Shown one piece after another: positions 12,323-23,204 of a stretch of DNA of 64,000 bases. The notes under the pieces were generated by a model that saw only the letters and a program-made list of their open reading frames with translations, made no database searches and was not told where the DNA came from. Both the position numbers and the translations under genes were made by a program. Every line of letters begins with the position of its first letter. The stretch's first letter is position 1. The stretch is from Baylisascaris procyonis (Eukaryota; Nematoda; Chromadorea; Rhabditida; Ascarididae), in the NCBI GenBank assembly GCA_037389465.1, contig JAZARR010000206.1:620001-684000 (forward strand), read 5' to 3'.

Positions 12323-15300
12323 ATGGCTCGAGTGCATTGCAATGATGGTCGTATCGTCGTTACAGGCAAAACCGAGATCGCAGTCTTTACATTTGAAGTG
12401 AATGATGCGAAACTCAAGTTGAACACACAACAAATACTAAATGTGGATGTAATAGTCGATGAAATCCCACAATTGCCAGATGTGGTCAATGAATTGCTGC
12501 CAGCTGCGAATACTCTCGAAGACAACAAGAAAAATTTGAAATGCGATAAGAAAAATGGCTCCGGAGCAAAACGATGCAAAAATACGACGATTATTGGAGA
12601 CGATAAATCAGTAAATGAAAATCCCCTAAGGGGAATCGACAAACAGGTTGTCTTTTACTTAAAGAAAAAAAAAATTCATCATTGCACTTTTATATTTTAA
12701 ATATTTTTTAAAAATAAAATTTCACTTTGTGGAAAACATTTAAAATACAATATTTATTAGTAATATTCCGCATTTTTATATAAATAAATATTGTTTTTAT
12801 AAATAAATAAATATTATTTTTATAAATTTTTAAGTATTTTTCTAGCAGAAAAAAATATTCACTTTCATTTTTTTTCATTTCTATGTTTATTTCCTAATTT
12901 TTTTCTATACTTTTTTAAAATTTAATTCCCCAATTTTCTTTATTAGTTTTCATATTTTCATTTTTATATTTAATTGTCTTTTTTTTTTCATCTTCAAGCA
13001 CGCATTATTAATAACGATTATCGTTTAATCCATGTGAGCGTTCCGCCCTAGAGTCGATGGTAGGTAAAGCCCCTCTCTCCCCGACCCCTTTCCCAACCCC
13101 ATGTAAACTGCGGCTAGTTACCCGCAGATTTCTGAAGCAACTCACAAAATACTGAAGAAACTCATTGAAAGAAAGGAAAAATAAGGAGACAAAAAACGAA
13201 TAAAATGATTTAACTATCAACTAGTAGAGGTTTCAATGAATTGCAAATCAATAATATTTAAAAAGATAGTAATCAGATTCTCGATAGCGCATTCTCGCAT
13301 GATGGATCATTGTTTGCTGTGGTGACATCAATGAAGACATGTCTTGTCTATGATACCCGTCACGAATGGAAACCCCGTCGTCGTCCATTCCGTATCCCGA
13401 AAGCACCCACGACGGTCACATTCGACGCAAATACATCACATCTAATAATTGCTGATCGAGCCGGAAATGTGTGCAGATATACGCTTGATGAACGCACCAT
13501 TGGATCTACCAACGTACACATAGATATTAATGGTAATTTATCGACCGTATTCATAGATTATTGGGTAGGTATTAAGTGAGGTGTCAACGGTATAATAAAG
13601 GTTAAGGTACTGTAAGGTAGATATTAATTTAGTAGAACGTTCCAAGCGGTTCCATCACTATCGAGCAGTTTTTTTCTGCCGTTTAAGTTAAATAATCGTA
13701 TACTTCCAACTCATACTACCTACTATTACGGTGGAGTATGGTATAGTTTAAACTTTGGATATGGTTTGCAGTATAGTACTATATAAATTTAAAACGATCA
13801 CAATAAAATATAGCAGTTTATAGATTTAAAAATCGAAAGGTTCTCATGAACTCTTATTAGAATTTATCTATGCACCGAATCGACGGTAATTATTTGTTTA
13901 TCTCTAGTTAATTATTTGAATTTTCATTCAATTAAACGACGGTGATATATGCAATTCTCTAATGGAAAATATATTTATAAGCTAGAAACTGTTAAATTGA
14001 ATCTTATTTAGTGATAATTATTGTTTATCTTTTTAATTATTACTACTATTTTTTGATATTCAATAATAATTCGATATTAAAGTCTCAGTTATGAAGACTA
14101 TTAACCGGTAAAATAAGGCACAGAAAATTTTTTAAGACATATTCAATGATGATAGGGGGGGGGGGGGAACATGGAAGCGCTTTTTTCCTTATTGCTCAGA
14201 TGGACGCAGATACCCGCTCACCTCACCCTCTGCTGCTGCTGCTTCGATATAATTTACTTCATTCATTCGTAGACGTTCAGCGAAAAGAAAAACCACCTGA
14301 AGTAGTATTGCGCTTAGTTCTTAAAATAGTTCGTTAAAATAACAGCATGACCTCGATCATTCACGATTCTTCCATTCCCATCCAGAATATTTCAGGCTAT
14401 ATCATTGATTCTAGGTGAACAGAGTTATTATGAAGGCGATCCATTAGTGGGCCATGTCTCGATGGTATTAGACGTCAACTTATCTGAGGATGGTCGTTTT
14501 TTGTTAAGTGCCGATCGCGATGAAAAGTTGCGTATATCACGTTATCCACAATCATTTATCATTCATCGTTTCTGTTTGGGACATACGTCGTATATCAATT
14601 CTCTTTGTGTCGATGGCCATTTTGCATTTACATCGGGTTTATTTTTATGCTCTTATTTATAATTTTATAATTGAATGAAGTCAATTTGCTATTAGCACAT
14701 TGCTAGATTTTGTTGTCATTCTGCAGATTATTGCCCACAGATTTCTCATTCACTAATTGGTGTCCTTTGCTTCGAATCTCTGAGGACAGAAGCTAGACTG
14801 GCATAGATTTTCATGAACTTCTCCCTTAGGGTCAGCATCCAGTGGAGGGCTTTTTTTAATATGGGGCTCGTCGACCGGAATTTTTGAATCGTTGCTACCT
14901 ACTCCTAAAGGATAGCGAGATCCATACCTTCCTTGATGATATCCTTGTAAGCACACTTCTACACGATACTCACATTACTTGGCCAATGGAATCCTAGGCT
15001 AGAAAAAGATCTAAATGTTTGCCTCATAGTTTGTTTTATTATTAAATTAATGTTGCATATAAAGCATTGTGTAATACCTGTGATATTTGTTGTAATAAGT
15101 TGGTATCGTTTGAGGTGGTGATGGCACAATTCGAGTATGGGATATTGAAACGGGTGCAGCGATATCGACTTGTGATCAATTCGCGCAGAAACCGATCCAT
15201 TGTATGCGAAAGTATTCTTCCCCGAAGGCAGAACCGAAGGTCAGTCTTTCATCAGGTTCTTGCTGCTCGTTTTTGTGCACCTTTACGGACTTGAGCAATA

Positions 15301-16942
15301 TTTTTATTTATAGTAATACGTTATTCATATTTTTATATTTATGTTTATATTTATATTAATTTATATTTATGTTTATATTGATATTTATATTTATATTTAT
15401 ATATAAGCTTTCTATTCTCAAACTTCAGAAATATCGAAAATTCGATTTGAAGGATATAATCTACCTCGAGGATGACCCTTACATCCACATTCTATTGCTG
15501 TTGACCATTTATGATTTACTAATACTTAATAGCACCATTAAATTTTTAAGTTAATAATAAGTGGGAAACATCTGATGTCATAACTAAGATTTCGAGTTGA
15601 CACCGGGGAGGGGGAATTAATATGATTGAGCCTCGATAATCAATCATTATACAAAGGAAATAGTTCATAGTTTCCGGCCTCTCTCCCTAAGCTTAATTGA
15701 TGATTCCTCGACTCTTCAAAACTTTTTTTGCAGAAATTTTATCGTTTATTATAACCAAACGAAATTCCATAATTAAGCGATCGCTTTGAATGGGGTAATC
15801 GTTTATTGTTTACGATCGTAATATGAATCAAGAGTAAATCTTTTGACTAAAAATTTTATGCAGTATCACGTCGATCCCATCGGCATGTTTATTATTCTAT
15901 TTTTCCATTTTTGATGTAAAATGAGGCGGCACATTGAAATGTTAAATAAAAATGCAAGTGAACATTCCCCATTAACCGTTCTTGACATTTGACCATTTTC
16001 CCTTTACTGCCTCTTTCTCCTTCATCCGTCGTAAGGTAGGTTTTTTTCCGTATCAAGATATCTAGGCCTTTTTTTAAAAATTATCCCCTAAATTATTTCA
16101 AAGTGTGAAACGAATAGGTGATTGCATAGGGAACAAAGTTCATTTCGATGGTTTTCAACCATCAAACTCTTAGTTTGAAGGGGGGGGGGGGGGGTAGAGG
16201 GGTGGGGGAGAGGGAATTAGGTGAGTGAATATTTTCGGATGTGGTTGATAGCTTATGTTTTGTTTCCTTTTATTCGAGATTTACTGACATATATTAGATT
16301 TATCTAATCAATATTGTTGCATCTATTATATTATTGTTTAGGAAAATGTACTGCTAGCAATAGTACCAGAAGAATGTGATAGCGTTACATTAATATCATA
16401 TGATTCGCCAAGTTCATCATTCACGATAATATATGAGTTGAAAGTTCCACAAAAGGTTGTCGATCTCACATTTTGTGATCGCGATCACATTATTGCGATA
16501 ACAAAGTAAGTTTTCTATTTTTTTTTTTTAAATCGATATTTAATTATTTTTATGAGTGTAAATACATAATTTATCTTTCCATGCATTTTTGCGCGTCATT
16601 TTTTTTAATCTGTCACTTAGTTTTATTTGCATCGGAAAGAATCAATCAAAGCAAACAAATATAAATGCTATTCTTTATTATTTTAGCTCATTGTGAGTCT
16701 ATAATTCGTTGAAAATTTATGACGATTGCAGCAATTCGATTCTATTTGGAGAGATAAAAATGAACGGTAAATTGAACATCGTCGAGGGGGTCGATGATTC
16801 ACTAATTGATAACCTTCGAGGAGCACACGATGGGCTGCCTCGTCTCGAAAAGAAAGTCGGCTTTAATAACGTCGACGAATATCAACAAAGAAAAAATGAA
16901 CGCATTCAGAATCGTAAACGAAAAGCTCAAGATGTTCAATAG
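12323..16942 (+). CDS. WDR4: WDR4: tRNA (guanine-N7) methyltransferase non-catalytic WD40 subunit
   Basis: WDR4 (Trm82/Wuho in other species) is the beta-propeller partner that supports METTL1/Trm8 in making m7G46 in tRNA. Six exons are 12323-12646, 13277-13532, 14415-14636, 15115-15239, 16342-16505 and 16732-16942; they join in phase to 433 residues, close to the 412 of the human protein. Diagnostic segments are HDGSLFAVVTSMKTCLVYD, the family core GHVSMVLDVNLSEDGRFLL followed by SADRDEKLRISRYP, FCLGHTSYINSL, the WD motif GGDGTIRVWDIETG, and a lysine/arginine-rich end (NERIQNRKRKAQ). Residues about 50-108 are a polar, lysine-rich insertion after the first blade, as in relatives but with its own sequence. 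The exon 3 donor (GTTTAT) and exon 4 acceptor (TTTGAG) are weak, but they are the only pair that keeps the GGDGT motif in frame. Confidence 0.93.
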
Positions 16943-17004
16943 AATAATTTTAATGCTATTATTTGATATTCTTTGTGATATACACTTTCAATTATTAATT
17001 CAAT

Positions 17005-17010
17005 AATAAA
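17005..17010 (+). terminator. Candidate poly(A) signal of WDR4
   Basis: AATAAA lies 62 bases after the WDR4 stop codon and fits the 3' end of that transcript. Confidence 0.5.
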
Positions 17011-17026
17011 GAAATGAGGTTATTAA

Positions 17027-17203
17027 AGTGTATACATCGAACATGACTGTATTTGTCGCAAATATTCTCTAGATTTTATTACCACCGGTGAATTACTGGA
17101 CGCAGGTGATAATATATCCCACCTACTGATTAAGAATGTAGTTGATTCACCTCAACGATGTTTATCTATGTTTCCGGTTCCAATTACTCTAAGTCTTCCA
17201 AAA
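17027..17203 (+). other. Coding-like open frame just downstream of WDR4, unassigned
   Basis: One frame stays open here and reads like protein rather than intron, including DFITTGELLDAGDNISHLLI and VVDSPQRCLSMFPVP. A possible acceptor (TTCTCTAG) ends at 17072, about 130 bases after the WDR4 stop, which is an operon-like spacing. A possible donor GTGATA lies at about 17107. I found no start codon and no family match. It may be an early exon of the unknown segment at 18194-19316, or chance. Confidence 0.25.
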
Positions 17204-17266
17204 AAAAAAATTTTTTTTTTTTGCAATTTTGGAAGCCGACTGGGATGCCAATGTGGAGTTGGTACT

Positions 17267-17551
17267 TTATGAATGTAGATTTAAGATGATTGATTTGCAA
17301 GGTCTTCGATGATCTGCGTGTATAGTTCCGCCGTATTGGCACTCAGAATTGCAATTCGATGATCCATGACATAATGCTAATGTCATATCCTTCAATCCTA
17401 GCGTGTGCTTCTCCAGATCTATAAAGTGCCCGCAGTATTGGTGCTTGTGTGCCAATTCCTTTTCCTTTACTATTGTTGTGGGCAACTTACGGGCTGTAGA
17501 GGAAGGAGACAGAGGAATGGGGGAAGTGGGGCTGAGCGTATAGCAAGTCAC
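17267..17551 (-). other. Unassigned minus-strand open frame, 94 codons
   Basis: The frame has a less AT-rich composition than its surroundings. It contains a cysteine/histidine-bearing stretch (HKHQYCGHFIDLEKHTL, then ALCHGSSNCNSECQYGG), and a possible acceptor CCTCTACAG precedes the part after residue 20. A second minus frame over its 3' part also reads like protein (DHRIAILSANTAELY). This could be a decayed transposon or pseudogene. I do not recognise it. Confidence 0.15.
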
Positions 17552-17762
17552 TTCCTGTGACTGTCGTCTGGTGAACTCCGGGGATGTTGGCTTGAAATGA
17601 GACAGCCAAAAGTTTCTTTCATTGAATCTCGATTTTGTTAACCATTGTTAGCAATTAGCGACGAAAATCGACGATTGAGGCTTCATTTCTTATACTACAG
17701 TTATTATTGTAGGCAATGGATTGAATATATATCTAAAACGACTACGGTAATAATCTACCAGT

Positions 17763-17793
17763 CTTTATTTATTTATTTATTTATTTATTTATC
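17763..17793. repeat. TTTA tetranucleotide microsatellite
   Basis: About seven tandem copies of TTTA are seen. Confidence 0.9.
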
Positions 17794-18193
17794 TCGACGT
17801 CCTAAGGTGGGAAAACATACCCAAATATGTAAGCATAAACAATAAAGATAAATATTAGAAAATGAAACCATAGTTATAGTCGAAACGTCAGTCATCTATA
17901 GAGGGGGTGAGTTCCTAGACTAGAAGAATAGATATACCACAGATATACCTTTCTATAATTCAGTCACTAATTTTAGAATAAAAGAAATTGCCAACTGATG
18001 ACACTATAGAGGTGTTAGATCCCTTACGATGTTTTGTGTGATTTGATGAGAACCACCCATCATCGACTATTTAGCCATTGAGTTTTCCTTTGAAGCTCTC
18101 ACCTTTAGCGTATGATCAACGACATGAGCCACAATCGAAATGAAATAGGAAGGAGATTAATCGTTAAATGTTAGTGACGATGACATCTTATAG

Positions 18194-19316
18194 ATGTGGG
18201 GAACAGGTTTTGTGTATCAAGAAGAGTGTCGCCATTTAGTTGGTGGGCGGCTGTCAATTAGTGACGCAATGCGTTTTCCAATCGAACAAGACTGGCATAT
18301 CGCTTTAAGGCAACAAATCGAAGAGATTGCACGACGCAATAGCGATCACAAAAAATATGCTCAAGTACAGGATCGAACTCAGGTAATCCTTCATATATTT
18401 CTGTTTATTGATAGCCAATTCTTATAACTTTTCGATTAAAATAAAAGGAAACGTTTTTTTTTTTTTTTAAATCAAGTTCATATATAATATTCACATAACA
18501 TTTACTATCTTCGTTCATTTTTTTATAAAGTATAACTTTTTAACTAAATGTAAGTATAGTAGTAATATCAATCATCCTAGAACACCTAAATAAAAAACTA
18601 CTATAAATCTTTGAGCAGTCTTTTTTTCGACATCCTTTCCCGTTTCAACTTTTGCTCAAGGCAGAGGCTTCCGTAATGAAATAAATTCTTCTTCACATAT
18701 CTGAAATATTATTTACGTATTGCTGTTACTGCCGAAATTATAAGAATAGAAATAATCGATGTCTCAATAAAATCCCTCTAAAAACTCTGTAGAATCTGTA
18801 ACCCTCAGGAGATCTCTGTTCGAGATTATACGGTCAGTTATCACATTCCGGGGCACTTTAATGTCCTTATCGTAATCACCTCAGGCCCTAAAAAAATAGA
18901 ATATTTGTGCAATTTGTGCTGTTCGAAGTATATATTTCGGAGGCATAACTATGCCACGCACATGGTGTTCAATAATCCACTCAAGCAAAATTGATTTTCT
19001 TGAGGGAAATTATCTAGAGGGCGATTAGAGAATGGAAAAATAAATAAAAGTAAGGCAAAGATTTTCACATTCAAAATTTCAAAATTATTTAAAGGAAATG
19101 GACGATATTGTTGTTAAATTACGAGAATTGGTCAATACGAGTCCAGAAGAGGCGGCACGACTTCATGTTCAAGCCGTTTCGATACTCGACGAAACTGATC
19201 GTCTTATAGCAGCAAATTTACCGAACGCTTCATCGTTGCAACAATTCACACCATATGCGATGCAAACAAGCATCCTTAGGCATACACTTTGCAATAAGAT
19301 TGCACCTGAAACGACG
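18194..19316 (+). CDS. Unknown coiled-coil-like protein segment, two exons
   Basis: Exon 18194-18382 (63 codons; acceptor TTATAG, donor GTAATC) joins in phase to exon 19095-19316 (74 codons; acceptor TTTAAAG, donor GTATAT). The product is highly polar and helical: ECRHLVGGRLSISDAMRF, then LRQQIEEIARRNSDHKKYAQ, VVKLRELVNTSPEEAARLHV and LDETDRLIAANLPNASSLQQ. It has the length pattern and charge of a coiled coil. Neither a start nor a stop codon was found with confidence; the ATG at 18194 follows an acceptor directly. The last donor is phase 0 and could also join in frame to the SLC6 first exon, so it may be an N-terminal extension of that gene. A separate small gene seems likelier, because the transporter has a normal N-terminus without it. 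A loose likeness to the coiled-coil end of nucleoporin Nup88 is too weak to use. Confidence 0.5.
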
Positions 19317-19828
19317 GTATATATATATATATATACTTTTTTTTATATAATATTTTAGTATCGAAACAATTTTAATGCATTATATTTTTAAAAAAATATT
19401 TTTAATTATATAAATTTTAGAAAATTTGCTTTCTTAGTCGAAATTCAAATTGAAATCATTCAAATATTATTCACTTATATACATTTATCACACCTAATTC
19501 TCTCTCAGCTTTAGAAGGAATGTGATAGTTTACATTCGTTTTACCATTACTGTGGAATATTCTTATTCAGAAACATTTCCTAACTTATGAGAAAATCAAA
19601 ACAAATAAAAATGATAAAAAAAATTTTTTATTCAATCGAATTTTAGTGACAAAGGGAATTTTTGAAGAAATTTTCGAAGGCAAAATTCGAATTTCTTTTC
19701 TTGAAAATCAAAAAAAAAAAAAAAATTTCAAAAGAATACTGCATTAGTTTGGCTAATTACAATTTGAAAATCCCAAAAGCTCATCTGAGATCGTTTCTCG
19801 AGGTTATTACTATGTTAGTGATGAGCTC

Positions 19829-19835
19829 GATTCAG
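19829..19835 (+). promoter_or_regulatory. Possible spliced-leader acceptor of the SLC6 gene
   Basis: GATTCAG ends 9 bases before the ATG at 19845. It could accept a spliced leader or an upstream exon. Two further in-frame ATGs lie upstream of it at 19812 and 19821, so the start is not certain. Confidence 0.35.
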
Positions 19836-19844
19836 ACAACAACG

Positions 19845-22800
19845 ATGCGTTTTGCAACATTTGCGGATCTCGAAGATACTGAAGCGGATAACGTGAAAGC
19901 ATCTTCAATCGGTGACGTGAAACCAACATGTGGAAGATGGTCGTTATTCAGGCAAAGATTCTCTACTTCACATTCAAATAACGATAGTGAAGATTTTTAT
20001 GATGCAAATAAAACGGAAAAAGCGTGTAATTTCTGTATGGATAGTGGAAAAGAAGCACGAAGTAAAGGCGATGATGATGTACGAGATTTATGGAAAACAC
20101 AGGTGAGTGGTGGAACAAATAAAATTTAGTGAAAATATTTAAAAAAAATCCAACTTTGATATGTAAAACATTATTACATAAAGGTGGGAATATTCTTTAA
20201 AAAAAAATGAAGAAAGAACAATTCAATGTTCTCGCTTGAGATTTGATTATGAGTGAGAATTCTACTGAAAAAGTACCATTGAGAGAAGGAGGAGGTCAAA
20301 TTAAATTTTATAAAAGCATTATGAAATTTAGTAAATCTCAGTTTCCTAAATTGTTTAAAAAAATGAGCGAGGGAGCTAATTTGTCGTTAAATTAGGTTGT
20401 CGTTTATGTTGATGTGAGTGGACATCGTATCGTCCTGAATTTATATGTAATCGAATATATTTATGTCTTTTTCGTTACATTTTCACTTAAATTTTCTACA
20501 TCACCTGAAGAGAAGCTTATATAAAACCTTATAAATAAACTATATGGTTTAATTAATTATATGGTTGAAATTCAAACTTTCCGGTTTGCGTTATTTATTG
20601 ACATTCAACTAATGCGTTCTCTTAAGAAGTTGTTATGTTTATAATATTACCGATCGAATGATGCTATCAACTGATAAACAATCGAATTTGCATAAATCTG
20701 TAGTGTTAAAGTTTATGGAAATGAATCAATTGCTATAGATTTTCAGATTTATTTGAAATGACGTCATGCGTATGCGAAAATTCATTTATTCATTTCTTTT
20801 TTTCAGTTCGAATTTTTTCTATCAGTTGTTGGCTTTATGGTTGGTGTTGGAAATACACTCAAATTTCCATCGCTTGCATATCAACATGGTGGAGGTAAGT
20901 CATCGTTGATGTACTTTAAACTCTTATCAGTAAGTAGCACAAATGCTCAAAAAATTTGAGGGATTTGTATATATATATTGATGGTAGGATGATAAAATTT
21001 GATGATAAAAAGGTAATACGTTGAAGCTTGAAAGTGTATTTCTTTGTGACTGCGGGATCTGAGGCGAGAATTGTTCGATTTATAAATGCATGGCTTAAGA
21101 AAATCGAAACGGCGGTCCGGTCAAAGGTGAACCTCCCCCTCTCCCTCCCAATTCCTCTTTTTTTTTTTTTCAGTTCCCTCATCTAGCCAGCTCCCCATTG
21201 CCTCTGCAGCTGCAGCTTCAACATTAACTGAAGTAAAGGCCTCTACAACTATTCCTTATATATGTGCAAAATCTCCAAATTTTAATTACAAGATTCTCAA
21301 TTTTTAGGTGTCTTTTTAATACCGTACTTTGTGTGTTTGGCTTTATTTGGCCTTCCAATTGTATTTATGCATCTCTCGATCGGTCAATATTCTGGTCTAT
21401 CAGCTAGTGGTGCATTCTGGAAAATGATGCCTGTTGCATCCGGTATTTAAACCTTTATTTATCAATTCCGCTTATTAATTTCAGTCCACCATTTTTTGAA
21501 ATTAAAACACCAATCCCTCTGGTAGCCTCCGCTCAGGAATCACGGCTACTAGATCAAACAAATTAGATGGGTATAAAATATGTGTTAGGATGATTTCCTC
21601 GACCGATTTCCACTATCTTTCGTATGGATGCGTTGAGATTCTCCTTACTTTTTATCGCTCTTCCACTGAGCGTAATCGTTGACAGTAACCACATTAATAT
21701 AGCCCCTTGCCAGCAGTAGCACTTATTCACCCATACAGTGTATGACTTTCTGTTTATACCCCCTCCTATGTTCGCTAGTAAGCATCTTATAGTGAAAAGA
21801 ACATAAAGGAATGAAATCCAAGAAAGGTTCAACAAAACAAAGTGGTCATAAAATGGAGCATTAAAAAATGATATAATTAACCCATATCAGGGATAGATAT
21901 ATTGGACCTATTTTCCTTTAGCTGCAACCTTATTGCAGGAATCCATATCCACGTTAATTATGAAAATTTTGTTCAAAGTTTAATATTTGAAAACTTATTA
22001 CTAGTAATTCAATATTTATCACTCAACTCCTCCCTATCTAATAAATCTAAAATTAATTTTTTTTTTTAAAGGAATTGGTTGGGCATTAGTATTATTGGCA
22101 TTACCTGTATCGATTTATTATAATATTATTGTTGCATGGTCGATTTATTATTTTTGGTTCTCATTGAAAGGTTTCTTCACTGGTGGTCTTCCTTGGAATA
22201 ATTGCAATCCTGGTTCGTTAACCATTATTCAGATGTATAAATTTTTATTTTTATCATTTTCTAGCAAGGATTTTCTCATTCACCATAGTAATGTATTGTT
22301 AAATAATGTAATATTCAATACCACTAGCCGTATTTTGCTGTTTATAAACCACAAGCTGTTTCCTTTGTAATAAATATTCGATAATCTCATAGGAGGGGGT
22401 TATAGACGAAAAAGTACGATAACCAATTTCTGACAGTAACAGTGATATTGTTGGAAAAACTCATTTTCAATATTCAAGTTTTGGAAACGTCAAAAATGAC
22501 CTCGTTAATGCCTGAGGCAATTTTTCTATTTATAGAAAAGATGCATATTTCAGATTGGCCTAACAATATTCCATGTTGCTTATTAGGCGAATCACCGGAA
22601 TGCTTTCTACAACCACATGCAATCTCTTCAGCTGAAGCATATTTTCAGTTAGTTCATTTATGCAAATTTGCTTTTGTTGTAAAATTTCTTTATTAAATAT
22701 ATAAATATTGAATATCGATATAGTTTATTACTATGAGGTGGGACTTTTTTTTGAATTTTTTGAATTTTTTGAAAATTTCTCAAAATAATTGAAAAAAAAA

Positions 22801-23093
22801 AACCTTTAAAAATGTTTTCCTATATGATGATGCCATTTTTAAATAAATGTTTTGAAAATATAAAGTACTATTCGAAAGGATAAAGTATTATTGTCTTATG
22901 TTATATTTTTTTAAAGTTACAATTCTTCATCACCTTTTTTTCCGTCGAATTATTTGTTTCTATGCAGATTCTTCAGCGGAAATTGTTGCTTACTTATTTG
23001 CCGTCCTATTGGCCATCGGGAACTATGCAAATTTGGGGTTCCATCGATCGAATACGATGTAAAAATTATTTAGTCAGGCTTATTGTAGTAAAA

Positions 23094-23148
<55 letters not shown>

Positions 23149-23171
23149 AATAAGATAAAATAAATAAAATA

Positions 23172-23204
<33 letters not shown>

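Noticed and set aside
22978..23060. Possible SLC6 exon after TATGCAG
   Set aside because: Joining it in phase breaks the transporter between AEAYF and YEVLNRT. Skipping it gives the normal family sequence in frame.
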